Shown: positions 9,355-17,730 of the stretch, piece after piece
Layout of the letters: each line of letters opens with the position of its first letter
Numbering within the stretch: position 1 is the stretch's first letter
NCBI RefSeq assembly: GCF_001952855.1
Contig: NZ_LPNO01000001.1
Location: 318,101 to 382,100, forward strand
Reading direction: 5' to 3'
DNA length: 64,000 nucleotides
Source of the DNA: Pseudomonas sp. ATCC PTA-122608
Lineage (GTDB): Bacteria; Pseudomonadota; Gammaproteobacteria; Pseudomonadales; Pseudomonadaceae
The notes under the pieces: model-generated
Database searches by the model: none
Seen by the model: only the letters and a program-made list of their open reading frames with translations
Told to the model about the DNA's origin: nothing
Translations under genes and position numbers: made by a program

Positions 9355-10442
9355 ACATGCTCAAGCATCTCGTCCTCTGCGCCGCCGTGCTGAGCGGGTC
9401 CGCGCACGCCGAAGAAAGAACCCTGCGGGTCTACAACTGGTTCGACTACATCACCCCCAAGGCCTTGGAAGATTTCAAGGCGCAGAACCCCAGCGTCAAG
9501 CTGGTCTACGACATCTTCGACACCAACGAAGCCCTGGAGGCCAAGCTGCTGACCGGCAACTCCGGCTATGACGTGGTGGTGCCGTCCAACGTATTCCTGG
9601 CCAAACAGATCGAAGCCTCGGTGTTCCAGCCGCTGGACCGCAGCAAACTGCCCAACTGGAATCACCTCGATCCCAAGCTGATGAAGCTGATCGAGGCCAA
9701 CGACCCGGGTAATAAGTTCGCCGTGCCCTACATGTACGGCACCATCCTGATCGGCTTCAACCCGGACAAGGTCAAGGCCGCGCTGGGTGCCAACGCGCCC
9801 GTGGACAGCTGGGACTTGATCTTCAACGTCGAAAACATCAGCAAGCTCAAGCAATGCGGCGTGGCGCTGCTGGATTCGCCGTCGGAGATCCTGCCGCTGG
9901 CCTTGCAGCACCTGGGCCTGGACCCCAACAGCAGCAACCCGGCGGACTATGTCAAAGCCGAAGCGCTGCTGATGAAGATCCGTCCGTACATCACCTATTT
10001 CCACTCGTCCAAGTACATGGCCGACATTGCCAACGGTGACATCTGCGTGGCGGTCGGCTATTCCGGCAGCTTCTCCCAGGCCGCCAACCGCGCCAAGGAA
10101 GCCAAGAACGGCGTGACCGTGGACATGCGCTTGCCGAAAGAAGGTGCGCCAATCTGGTTCGATATGCTCGCCATCCCCAAAGGCGCCAAGGACCCGGAAG
10201 ACGCCTACACCTTTATCAACTACCTGCTGCAACCGGGCGTGATCGCGCCGATCAGTGACTTTGTCGGTTATCCCAACCCCAACAAGGACGCCACCGGTTT
10301 GGTGGACCCGGCCATTCGCAACAACCCCAACCTGTACCCGACCGAGGCCGCCATGGCCACGCTGTATACCCTCAAGCCGCTGGGACGTGATGCCGAACGG
10401 GCCAGGACCCGCGCCTGGACCAAGATCAAGTCCGGCACCTGA
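9351..10442 (+). CDS. Periplasmic polyamine-binding protein, PotF/SpuD-like
   Basis: Solute-binding component of a putrescine/spermidine ABC importer, 363 residues. A signal peptide is clear (Lys in the n-region, hydrophobic core, cleavage after SAHA at about residue 20). The mature start LRVYNWFDYITP is the hallmark of PotF/SpuD proteins. Further family stretches are YDVVVPSNVFLA and WFDMLAIPKGAK. The start overlaps the aphA stop. No permease or ATPase genes follow, so the protein must share transport partners encoded elsewhere or act as a sensor. The coupling to aphA suggests it captures acetylpolyamines; that specificity is inference. Confidence 0.85.
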   Translation: MNMLKHLVLCAAVLSGSAHAEERTLRVYNWFDYITPKALEDFKAQNPSVKLVYDIFDTNEALEAKLLTGNSGYDVVVPSNVFLAKQIEASVFQPLDRSKLPNWNHLDPKLMKLIEANDPGNKFAVPYMYGTILIGFNPDKVKAALGANAPVDSWDLIFNVENISKLKQCGVALLDSPSEILPLALQHLGLDPNSSNPADYVKAEALLMKIRPYITYFHSSKYMADIANGDICVAVGYSGSFSQAANRAKEAKNGVTVDMRLPKEGAPIWFDMLAIPKGAKDPEDAYTFINYLLQPGVIAPISDFVGYPNPNKDATGLVDPAIRNNPNLYPTEAAMATLYTLKPLGRDAERARTRAWTKIKSGT

Positions 10443-10450
10443 TCGGTTGC

Positions 10451-10480
10451 CGCCGGTTGCGCCTCAGCGCGTAACCGGCG
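10451..10480. terminator. Convergent hairpin without a T run
   Basis: CGCCGGTT (10451-10458) pairs with AACCGGCG (10473-10480), with an inner GCGC/GCGC helix and a 4-base loop. It lies between the convergent PotF-like and MocR genes and covers the last codons of the MocR gene. There is no T tract, so termination is only a suggestion. Confidence 0.4.
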
Positions 10481-12026
10481 CGCGCCAAACCTGGCTCAAG
10501 CGCTTCAACGCCTGGCTGATCTGCGCCTCGGGCACGGCAGCAAACCCCAACACCAATCCTGCACGCTGATCCAGCGGTGTAAGCGAGTCCGGCAACCAAT
10601 AGCTGCTCAGGCCATTGATCTCCACACCCACCGCCGCGGCCTGTGCGATCAGCGCCTGTTCCCGCGCCAGGCTATCGACCCGCACGGTCAAGTGCAGCCC
10701 GGCCGCCACTGACGGGAGGCGGCCAACGCCATCTATACCAGCGGGCCATTCGGCCACCAGCGCATTGAGCCGGCTCTGCGCGGCTCGGCGCATGCGGCGC
10801 ACATGGCGTTGAAAGTGCCCGGTCGCCATGAACTCCGCCATCACCGCTTGAGTGCTGACTTCCGAGTGGCGCACGTCCACCGCACGGCGACGGGCAAAGG
10901 CCTGGACCAGGCCGACCGGCAACACCAGGTAACCCAGGCGCAGCGCCGGAAAGGCCACCTTGCCGAAGGTCCCGACATACAGCACCCGCCCCGTACGATC
11001 CAGGGCCGCCAGCGGAGCCAGGGGCGCGCCGCTGTAGCGGTACTCACCGTCGTAGTCATCCTCGACGATCCAGCCGCCCGTACGCTCGGCCCAGGCCAGC
11101 AGTTCCAGGCGCCGGGCCAGGCTCATCACCACTCCGGTGGGGTATTGATGCGACGGGGTGACGTAGGCCAGACGGCAACTGCCGAGGCCGTTCAAGGCAG
11201 CGCAGTCGATGCCCTCGCTGTCCACCGTCACGCCATGCAATTGGCCCCCCGCCACTGCGAACGCATGGCCCGCCGCCCGATACCCCGGATTTTCAATGGC
11301 AACTGCATCGCCGGGCTCCACCAGCAACTGTGCACAAAGGCTGATTGCCTGCTGCGCGCCACTGGTGATCACTATTTGCTCAGCACTGCACTGCATGCCG
11401 CGAGAACTGCGCAAATAGGCAGCAATCAATCCACGCAGGCGCTCGTCGCCTGCCGGGTCGCCATAACACAGCTGCTGCAAGTCCGGCTTGCGCCAGAAAG
11501 CCGCATTCAGCTTGGCCCACACGTCGAAGGGGAACAGATCAAAAGCCGGTACGCCCACCCTGAAAGCCCTCGGCGGACCGCCGGGTGGAAGTGCCAAATG
11601 ATTGTTTTCCACCCGCGCCAACGCACCGCTGTGGATAACTTGACTGGACGAAACCCCAGGTAAATCCGGCCGTTTTGTGGATAACCCTGGGGATAAGCCT
11701 GTTGATAACCCTGTGGACACTTTTGTGGATAGCTTTTTTGCGGGAGTCGGTGTCTGTGGCAATTGCGCGACATAGGTGCCATCACCCACTCGGCCTTCGA
11801 TAAATCCTTCGGCATACAGTTGGTCGTAAGCGCGGACCACGCTATTGCGTGAAATCGACAACGCGGCTGCCAGGTCGCGGCTGGCGGGGAGCCGAGTGCC
11901 ACTGACCAGCCGGCCATCCAATACCCGCTGGCGCAGCGCCTGATAGAGCTGGCGCGTGAGGCCCTGGCGACGGTCCAACTCGATACCCGCCGGGTTGAAC
12001 GAGAGCGGTGGTTCTAAGGCAGGCAT
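10464..12026 (-). CDS. MocR-type regulator: GntR helix-turn-helix fused to an aminotransferase fold
   Basis: PLP-binding transcription regulator of 520 residues. The N-terminal GntR winged helix covers about residues 20-90 (TRLPASRDLAAALSISRNSV). A repetitive Ser/Thr/Gly linker covers about 98-117, then a fold-type I aminotransferase domain runs to the end. The PLP-lysine region is visible as YVGTFGKVAFPALRLGYLV, and SGAQQAI and VTPSHQYPTG are also present. The gene is divergent from a PaiB-acetyltransferase operon across 90 bp. MocR proteins usually control a divergent neighbour, so that operon is the likely target; the inverted ATTGG and CCAAT words in the gap could be binding sites. P. aeruginosa PA5431 is the likely ortholog, from memory. 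Confidence 0.88.
   Translation of the reverse strand: MPALEPPLSFNPAGIELDRRQGLTRQLYQALRQRVLDGRLVSGTRLPASRDLAAALSISRNSVVRAYDQLYAEGFIEGRVGDGTYVAQLPQTPTPAKKLSTKVSTGLSTGLSPGLSTKRPDLPGVSSSQVIHSGALARVENNHLALPPGGPPRAFRVGVPAFDLFPFDVWAKLNAAFWRKPDLQQLCYGDPAGDERLRGLIAAYLRSSRGMQCSAEQIVITSGAQQAISLCAQLLVEPGDAVAIENPGYRAAGHAFAVAGGQLHGVTVDSEGIDCAALNGLGSCRLAYVTPSHQYPTGVVMSLARRLELLAWAERTGGWIVEDDYDGEYRYSGAPLAPLAALDRTGRVLYVGTFGKVAFPALRLGYLVLPVGLVQAFARRRAVDVRHSEVSTQAVMAEFMATGHFQRHVRRMRRAAQSRLNALVAEWPAGIDGVGRLPSVAAGLHLTVRVDSLAREQALIAQAAAVGVEINGLSSYWLPDSLTPLDQRAGLVLGFAAVPEAQISQALKRLSQVWRAPVTR
11675..11734. repeat. Five tandem 12-bp units inside the MocR gene
   Basis: Five consecutive 12-bp units, each a variant of TTGTGGATAACC, encode the interdomain linker as four-residue steps (STKV, STGL, STGL, SPGL, STKR on the coding strand). 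Each unit holds a DnaA-box-like core; unit 1 matches TGTGGATAA exactly. The length is a multiple of three, so unit number can change without shifting the frame. Confidence 0.85.
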
Positions 12027-12116
12027 AGAATTGGACCTATGAAATTGACTGTAGATGGCTCTTACAACGAACCAATAGCCTGCCTAGGATGCAAGCATTC
12101 GCCAAGGAAAATCTTC

Positions 12117-12752
12117 ATGTACACACCACGCGCCTTTGCCCTCGATGACTTGCCCGAAATCCAGCAACTGATCCAGCACACGCGCTTGGCGCAACTGGTC
12201 ACTTTCGGTGAGCAAGGCCTGCAAGCCAGCCATTTACCGCTGCTGCTCAACCCCGATGAAGGGCCCAACGGCACCCTTTACGGGCACATGGCCAAGGCCA
12301 ATCGCCAGTGGCAGGACCTGCAAAATGGCGGCGAGGCCCTGGTGATTTTTGCCGGTGCCGAGGCCTACGTCAGCCCGTCGTTTTACCCGGCCAAAGCCGA
12401 ACACGGCAAAGTGGTGCCGACCTGGAACTACATCGCGGTACACGCCTACGGCACCGGCGAAGTGTTCACCGATGCCGAGCGCCTGCTGGAGTTGGTCAGT
12501 GCCCTCACCGACCGCCATGAAGGCAATCGCGCCCAACCCTGGAACGTCAGCGACGCCCCGGCCGATTACATCGACGGCATGCTCAAGGCCATCGTCGGCT
12601 TTGCCCTGCCCATCCAGCGCCTGGAAGGCAAACGCAAACTAAGCCAGAACCGCAGCCCGGCAGACATCGCTGGGGTTCGCGACGGCCTTGCGGCCAGCAC
12701 CGATGTGCGCGACCAGACCCTCGCCCGCTTTATCCCCAAGGAGCCATCATGA
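12117..12752 (+). CDS. PaiB-family FMN-binding protein
   Basis: A split-barrel flavin-binding protein of 211 residues in the PaiB (FMN_bind_2) family, named after a Bacillus negative regulator of protease synthesis and sporulation. Its biochemical role here is unknown. Seen: the start MYTPRAFALDD, HLPLLLNP near residue 39, YVSPSFYP near residue 83, KVVPTWNYIAVHAYG near 97-111, and the C-terminal KLSQNRSPAD. ATG at 12117 was chosen because AAGGAAA lies 7 bases upstream. It is the first gene of a three-gene operon with two acetyltransferases; the stop overlaps the next start. A PaiA acetyltransferase partners PaiB in Bacillus, so the pairing is meaningful. Confidence 0.85.
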   Translation: MYTPRAFALDDLPEIQQLIQHTRLAQLVTFGEQGLQASHLPLLLNPDEGPNGTLYGHMAKANRQWQDLQNGGEALVIFAGAEAYVSPSFYPAKAEHGKVVPTWNYIAVHAYGTGEVFTDAERLLELVSALTDRHEGNRAQPWNVSDAPADYIDGMLKAIVGFALPIQRLEGKRKLSQNRSPADIAGVRDGLAASTDVRDQTLARFIPKEPS

Positions 12753-13195
12753 GCCAGATCGAAATCCGCCAGGTCAGCGCCGCCGACCACGCCGCATGGC
12801 TGCCCCTGTGGCAGGCCTACCTGCGTTTTTACAACACCGAGTTGCCCGACGCCGTCAGCCAGAACACTTGGCAACGCCTGATCGACGCCAATGAGCCGAC
12901 CCATTCGGCCCTGGCCTGGCAGGACGGCAAGGCCGTAGGCATGGTCAACTTCATCTACCACCGCTCCAACTGGAGCATCGAAAACTCCTGCTACCTGCAG
13001 GACTTGCTGGTAGACCCGGCCCAGCGTGGCACCGGCGTCGGCCGCAAACTGATCGAATTCGTCTACGCCACCGCCAAGGCCGACGGCTGCTGCAAGGTCC
13101 ACTGGCTGACCCACGAGACCAACGCCACCGCCATCCAGCTGTACGAACGCATCGCCGAACGCCCCGGCTTTATCCAGTTTCGCAAAGGTCTTTAA
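12749..13195 (+). CDS. GNAT-family N-acetyltransferase
   Basis: Small acetyl-CoA-dependent acyltransferase of 148 residues. The acetyl-CoA loop is visible in LVDPAQRGTGVGRKLIEFVYA at about 89-108 (the V, Q/R-x-x-G-x-G/A pattern of motif A). The end VHWLTHETNATAIQLYERI matches motif B. The start overlaps the PaiB stop (ATGA), indicating coupling. The substrate is unknown; the partnership with PaiB recalls the polyamine-linked PaiA of Bacillus, but this sequence was not compared to it directly. Confidence 0.85.
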   Translation: MSQIEIRQVSAADHAAWLPLWQAYLRFYNTELPDAVSQNTWQRLIDANEPTHSALAWQDGKAVGMVNFIYHRSNWSIENSCYLQDLLVDPAQRGTGVGRKLIEFVYATAKADGCCKVHWLTHETNATAIQLYERIAERPGFIQFRKGL

Positions 13196-13208
13196 GGAGA
13201 AGCACAGC

Positions 13209-13880
13209 ATGACGACATCATTGGCCGACTGGAAAGGCGTCCCGGCGCCCACCGTCACCGTTATCGAAGGGCGCTTCATCCGCCTGGAAAAACTCGACCC
13301 GGCCCGCCACGGCGATGACCTGTTCAACGCCCTGCAAGGCCCCGGTGCTGATCCGAAGCTGTGGGACTATTTGCCTTACGGCCCGTTCCCCGAGCGCGCC
13401 GCCTTCGACGCCTGGCTGAACAACCACGCGTCCCACAGCGACCCGTACTTCTTCAGCGTGATCGACAAGGCCAGCGGCGACGTACAAGGCATCCTCAGCC
13501 TGATGTCCATCGTGCCCGAGCAAGGCCGCATCGAAATCGGCCACGTGACCTTCGGCGCGCCGATGCAACGCTCTCCGAAAAGCACCGAGGCGGTGTACCT
13601 GCTGGCCAAGCACTCGTTTGAGCTGGGCAATCGTCGCCTGGAGTGGAAATGCAACAACGCCAACACCCGCTCCAAAAATGCGGCCGAGCGGTTGGGATTC
13701 AGTTTTGAAGGGGTGTTTCGCCAGCACACCGTGGTCAAGGGCCGAAACCGGGATACGGCGTGGTATTCGATCCTGGATGGGGAATGGCCGGCGATTGGGG
13801 CGGGGTTTGAGCGGTGGCTGTCAGATGCCAACCAGACCGGTTCGGGACAGTTGAAAACGCTGGTGGAATGCCGTACCTAA
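13209..13880 (+). CDS. GNAT acetyltransferase, RimJ/RimL type
   Basis: Acetyltransferase of 223 residues, longer than its neighbour and of the RimJ/RimL class that acts on N-termini or small amines. Seen: IEGRFIRLEKLDP near the start, GHVTFGAPMQRSPKSTEAVY with the acetyl-CoA site at about 115-134, and RRLEWKCNNANTRSKNAAER at about 140-160, typical of this class. It begins 13 bp after the preceding gene with AAGGAGA upstream and closes the operon. A REPIN follows. The substrate is not known. Confidence 0.85.
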   Translation: MTTSLADWKGVPAPTVTVIEGRFIRLEKLDPARHGDDLFNALQGPGADPKLWDYLPYGPFPERAAFDAWLNNHASHSDPYFFSVIDKASGDVQGILSLMSIVPEQGRIEIGHVTFGAPMQRSPKSTEAVYLLAKHSFELGNRRLEWKCNNANTRSKNAAERLGFSFEGVFRQHTVVKGRNRDTAWYSILDGEWPAIGAGFERWLSDANQTGSGQLKTLVECRT

Positions 13881-13904
13881 TCCACCCTGCCACCCCCTTA
13901 CAAA

Positions 13905-13994
13905 TGTGGGAGCGGGCTTGCTCGCGAAAGCGGTGTATCCGTCACAAATGTATTAACTGACCCACCGTCATCGCGGGCAAGCCCGGCTCCCACA
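13905..13994. repeat. REPIN 2, 90-bp GG type
   Basis: Starts TGTGGGAGCGGGCTTGCTCG and ends with a slightly diverged inverted copy (GGGCAAGCCCGGCTCCCACA). Two 24-bp arms flank a 42-bp centre. It lies between two convergent genes. Confidence 0.9.
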
Positions 13995-14024
13995 TTGTAT
14001 CTTCAGCGTATCCGGGCCTTGTGC

Positions 14025-14291
14025 TCAGCCAACCCTGCCCTCTTTCCACCCCAACGCCTGCAAGGCGTCACAACCATCCTGCAACAACAGATGCGCCGCC
14101 GAGGCGAAGTGTTGCAGGTCCGTGCCCTCCACGCGCTCGGTACTCAGACAGATCACGCTATTGAGCAAATTGCGGGCAGCCTCGATGCGCTGGGTGGCGG
14201 TTTCGAGTAGCCCGCGGGCGTCGGCATCGGGGTTGAGGAACAGGACGGGGTCACAGCTGATATTACTTTCAAGAGCGGTGTAGTTGGGCAT
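14025..14291 (-). CDS. Small hypothetical protein, DUF3077/DUF6124-like
   Basis: A protein of 88 residues if ATG at 14291 is used; an upstream GTG at 14327 would give 100. Neither start has a strong ribosome site. The sequence is helical and Ala/Leu-rich in its C-terminal half (LLETATQRIEAARNLLNSVI, then a second helix LQHFASAAHLLLQDGCDAL). This two-helix layout after a short N-terminal strand resembles small Pseudomonas-specific families such as DUF3077, but I cannot assign it firmly. There are no motifs pointing to a reaction. It is convergent with the acetyltransferase operon across REPIN 2. Confidence 0.5.
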   Translation of the reverse strand: MPNYTALESNISCDPVLFLNPDADARGLLETATQRIEAARNLLNSVICLSTERVEGTDLQHFASAAHLLLQDGCDALQALGWKEGRVG

Positions 14292-14646
14292 GAAGAAAGA
14301 CTCGTAATTGAAGTTCAGAGGTCTCACTTTGCTTTCGACCGGCTAAGATCGGTCACCTACGAATCAGCAACCGGCGGACTATATGCCAGCGGCTATACCT
14401 TAAAATACTTGCCCACGATCAAAAATCTCATGATCGCCTTTTCCTACAAGCTTCTACGAAGCTTCAACGCTCCCACCTTCAATTCAAACGGACTGAACAC
14501 GGCAAGCTGCAATATATTGCGTTTATTGCATGATAAAGCTGCAAAAACTGCAATAAATTGCACTCTTCTGTCACCTCCCCGCCATCATTCTGTAAAAAAC
14601 CTTCGCTATACAGGTCGACTATTTTCCAAAAACAAGGTCGCCCGCC
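14292..14646. other. Regulatory gap upstream of the large autotransporter
   Basis: No convincing gene in about 355 bp. The gap holds a HindIII-type inverted repeat (AAGCTT at 14449 and 14459 region), and then the TGCAA/TTGCA-rich palindrome cluster annotated separately at 14509-14562. The autotransporter start follows 84 bp later. Confidence 0.5.
14509..14562. promoter_or_regulatory. Two TGCAAT palindromes upstream of the autotransporter
   Basis: GCAATATATTGC (14509-14520) is a perfect palindrome. TGCAATAAATTGCA (14549-14562) has perfect 6-bp arms around AA. Their centres are 41 bp apart, and further half-sites (ATTGCA, CTGCAA) lie between. This looks like a paired operator; the regulator is unknown. 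Confidence 0.5.
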
Positions 14647-17619
14647 ATGCCCCCTTCGCCCCAGCGCCTTGCGCTCACTCTCGGCCTGCTGGTCAGCAGC
14701 GGTTTTGTCGATGCGGCGCCCACGCCAACCAAGACGCTGCAGATCGACACGCCCACCACCACCGGGCAAACCCTGGGTGGCAGTGACTCGTTGACGATCT
14801 CGGCCCCGGGCAGCATCACCACCTCCAAAGTCGCGGTGACCTTGAAAGATGGCACCAGCGGCAACGGCGTGCGGATCGATAACTCCGGCACTATCGCCTC
14901 CACCGGCGGCCGCGGGATCGACAGCAGCGGCGACCTCACCGGCGCTCGCAACTACAGCATCTACAACCGCGCCGGCGGCGTGATCCAGGGTGCCAACGAC
15001 GCGCTGCGCATCGACAGTAATTTCGCCAGCGGCAGCCTGTTGATCGACAACAGCGGCACCATTCGCTCCGCCACCGGCCAAGGGCTGGACCTGGATGCGA
15101 TCCGCAGCCCCAACGTCAGCACCACCATCATCAACCGCCTGGGCGGGTTGATTCGCGGCGACGCCAGCGACGGCATGAAGACCGGCGGCAACGCTACGAT
15201 CACCAACTACGGCGAGATTTCCACCGGTGACACACACTCGCGCGATGACAAATTCGACGGCGTCGACATCGACTCCGCCACCGGCGTGACCGTCACCAAC
15301 TACGGCCTCATCTCCGGCGGCCGCCACGGCATCACCACCGACCTGGGCGCTACGCTGACCAACTACGGCACGGTGATCGGCCGCAACGGCTCGGGCTTTG
15401 GCTCCGACGGCGACGGCACGGTGATCAACCACGGCACCATCACTGGCGCATTCTCCGGACTGCAGCCAGATGGCGACGGCGACGGCGTGGACATCGACAA
15501 GATCGCCCACATTGAAAACTACGGAGTCATCCAGGGCGTGGGCGCCGGTGGCGTCGACAAAAACGGCTTTGCCAACGGCAGCGAAGGCATCGCCCTCGGC
15601 GGTGGCTATGTGTTCAACGGTGTCGGCGCGCTGGTGAGCGGCGCCAATAACGCGGTGCTGGTGGACGACGGCAGCGACGGCCCGGGACTGGCAGCCACGA
15701 CCCTGATCAACCACGGCACCATCCAGGGCTTGAACGGCTTTGGTGTGAAGTTCGTCGGCGAGTTTGCCGACACGGTGGTCAACGCTGGCTTGATCAGCGG
15801 CAGCAACGGCCTGGCCCTGGATTTGGGCGGCGGCGATGACAAGCTGACTCTGCTCGGTGGCAGCCGTTTTGTCGGCGTGGTGGATGGCGGCACCGGATAT
15901 GACCGCGTGATCATGGACGACGCCGCCGGCGGCAGTTTCGGCGACAGCCGCAACTTTGAATGGCTGGACGTGAAGCAAGGCACCTGGACCCTCACCGGCA
16001 GCGGTGACTTCAGCGATGGCGGCGAGATTTTCAGCGGCGCCAAGCTGATCAACCAAGGCGGGATCGCCGGCAACGTGACCGTCGATGAAGGCGGTATTTA
16101 TGCCGGTGGCGGCAGCGTCGGCAGCCTGTTGGTCAAAGGCACGTTGCAGACCAACACTGCACTCGGCACCGCCAGCATCACCCGCGACCTGACCATGACC
16201 AGCGGCTCGACCCTGGCCTATGGCGTGAATGCCGACGGCAGCAGTGCACCGGTTCAGATCGGTGGCACTGCCTATCTGAACGGCGCGACCCTGGCGGTCA
16301 ATCCCGGCACCGGCACCTACCCGTGGCAGAGCCACTACACGGTGCTGCAGGCCGGCAGTATCAATGGCACATTCGGCAAGGTCACCAGCGACTATGCCTT
16401 CCTCACCCCCACCCTGGATTACAGCCCTACCCAGGTTGGCCTGACCTACACCCGTAATGACATTGCCTTCAATCAGTTCGCCAACACCGGCAACGGCACC
16501 CGCGCCGCCAATGCCCTGGCGAGCCTGGGCAACAACAACCCGCTGTATAACGCCCTGCTCAACACCACCAATAGCAGCGCCGGTGCCGCCATCGAGCAAC
16601 TGGCAGGCAGCAGCACCGCCAACCTGACCAGCGCGACCCTCGGCGCCAGCGCTCAGGTCGGCAACAGCATGCTGAGCGCCATGCATCAACTGGGCGGCGG
16701 CGCAGGATTGCTGGTGGGCCTTGATCAAAAAGACACCCCCGTACTGGCCGCCACTGGCGTACCCGCCGAAGCCCGTAACCTCAACGATCCGAATGCCCGG
16801 GGCCGCCTGTGGCTGCAAGGCATCGGCAGCTACGGCAAGCTCGACGGCGACCACGGCAGCAATGGCCTGACCCAGCGCACCAAAGGCAGTGTGCTGGGGG
16901 CCGATTGGGCACTCGATTCGGACTGGCGCGTGGGCGTACTGGGCGGTTACTCGAAGACCGACCTGGACACCACTGGCGTCGATGGCAGCGTCGACAGCTG
17001 GCACGCAGGTGTCTACGCCATGCGCCAGAGTGGACCGCTGGCCATGCGCCTTGGTGCTGCCTACAGTGGGCATCAGGGCGAGAGCAAACGCACCGTGGCC
17101 TTCGACGGTTTCAACGATCGCCCCAAAGGTGACTACGACGCCAACAGCCAACAAGCCTTCGCCGAACTGGGTTATGCCCTGGGCAGCGGGCGCCTCAGCG
17201 CCGAGCCGTTCGCCAACCTCGGTTACCAGCGCTACCACCGCGACAGCTATAACGAAAAAGGCGGCGCCGCCGCGCTGCGTGTCGATGGGCAAACCCAGGA
17301 CAATTTCAGCAGCACGTTCGGCCTGCGCCTGGCGCACCTGAGCCAGCTCGACAATGGCATCAGCCTCACGCCACGGGTCAGCGCCGGCTGGAAACACACC
17401 TACGGCGATGTCGACAGCAGCACTCGCCAGGCCTTCCTGATGGGCGGTACCGCGTTCAACGTCGAAGGCAGCGCACTGGACCGTGACAGCTTGATGCTGG
17501 AGGCCGGGCTGGATGTTGGCCTGTCGGCTCGCCACACGCTGGGCATGGGCTACAGCGGCGACATCGGCAATAACAGCCGCACTCATGGATTGATCGGGCA
17601 TTGGCAGATGAGTTTTTAA
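14647..17619 (+). CDS. Type Va autotransporter, complete
   Basis: Self-secreted outer-membrane protein of 990 residues. A signal peptide ends near VDAAP at about residue 24. The passenger (about 25-640) is a beta-helix built of recurring N-Y/H/S-G-x-I turns such as NYGLISG, NHGTITG, NYGVIQG and NHGTIQG. A linker follows (GAAIEQLAGSSTANL, about 645-660). The C-terminal beta-barrel occupies about the last 290 residues and ends in MSF, the terminal aromatic residue used for outer-membrane insertion. No protease or lipase triad was recognised, so the passenger is probably an adhesin-like surface layer. The next two genes are paralogs of its barrel and of part of its passenger. Confidence 0.92.
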   Translation: MPPSPQRLALTLGLLVSSGFVDAAPTPTKTLQIDTPTTTGQTLGGSDSLTISAPGSITTSKVAVTLKDGTSGNGVRIDNSGTIASTGGRGIDSSGDLTGARNYSIYNRAGGVIQGANDALRIDSNFASGSLLIDNSGTIRSATGQGLDLDAIRSPNVSTTIINRLGGLIRGDASDGMKTGGNATITNYGEISTGDTHSRDDKFDGVDIDSATGVTVTNYGLISGGRHGITTDLGATLTNYGTVIGRNGSGFGSDGDGTVINHGTITGAFSGLQPDGDGDGVDIDKIAHIENYGVIQGVGAGGVDKNGFANGSEGIALGGGYVFNGVGALVSGANNAVLVDDGSDGPGLAATTLINHGTIQGLNGFGVKFVGEFADTVVNAGLISGSNGLALDLGGGDDKLTLLGGSRFVGVVDGGTGYDRVIMDDAAGGSFGDSRNFEWLDVKQGTWTLTGSGDFSDGGEIFSGAKLINQGGIAGNVTVDEGGIYAGGGSVGSLLVKGTLQTNTALGTASITRDLTMTSGSTLAYGVNADGSSAPVQIGGTAYLNGATLAVNPGTGTYPWQSHYTVLQAGSINGTFGKVTSDYAFLTPTLDYSPTQVGLTYTRNDIAFNQFANTGNGTRAANALASLGNNNPLYNALLNTTNSSAGAAIEQLAGSSTANLTSATLGASAQVGNSMLSAMHQLGGGAGLLVGLDQKDTPVLAATGVPAEARNLNDPNARGRLWLQGIGSYGKLDGDHGSNGLTQRTKGSVLGADWALDSDWRVGVLGGYSKTDLDTTGVDGSVDSWHAGVYAMRQSGPLAMRLGAAYSGHQGESKRTVAFDGFNDRPKGDYDANSQQAFAELGYALGSGRLSAEPFANLGYQRYHRDSYNEKGGAAALRVDGQTQDNFSSTFGLRLAHLSQLDNGISLTPRVSAGWKHTYGDVDSSTRQAFLMGGTAFNVEGSALDRDSLMLEAGLDVGLSARHTLGMGYSGDIGNNSRTHGLIGHWQMSF

Positions 17620-17699
17620 TCGCAGCCCACTAGAGACATCTCCGGCAAGCCAAGGGTGGATAGCCTGACATTTATTCGCCCTTTACCTCGCTAGATTTC

Positions 17700-17725
17700 C
17701 CGACCTCATACATCAAGAGGTTCGG
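17700..17725 (+). promoter_or_regulatory. Leader hairpin enclosing the ribosome site, barrel-only gene
   Basis: CCGACCTC pairs with GAGGTTCGG with one bulge. The Shine-Dalgarno AAGAGG (17715-17720) lies in the loop and 3' arm, 10 bases before the ATG. An equivalent hairpin with the same spacing precedes the passenger-only gene at 19139-19164. Confidence 0.5.
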
Positions 17726-17730
17726 TTTAC

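Noticed and set aside
11630..11734. Replication origin, from clustered DnaA-box-like words
   Set aside because: The boxes are coding repeats in a MocR gene; no dnaA, dnaN, AT-rich unwinding element or parAB is nearby.
14479..17601. 1040-codon open frame antisense to the large autotransporter
   Set aside because: The plus-strand product has a signal peptide, repeat passenger and barrel; the antisense translation is low-complexity Ala/Gly/Val with no domain, as expected from GC-rich codon bias.
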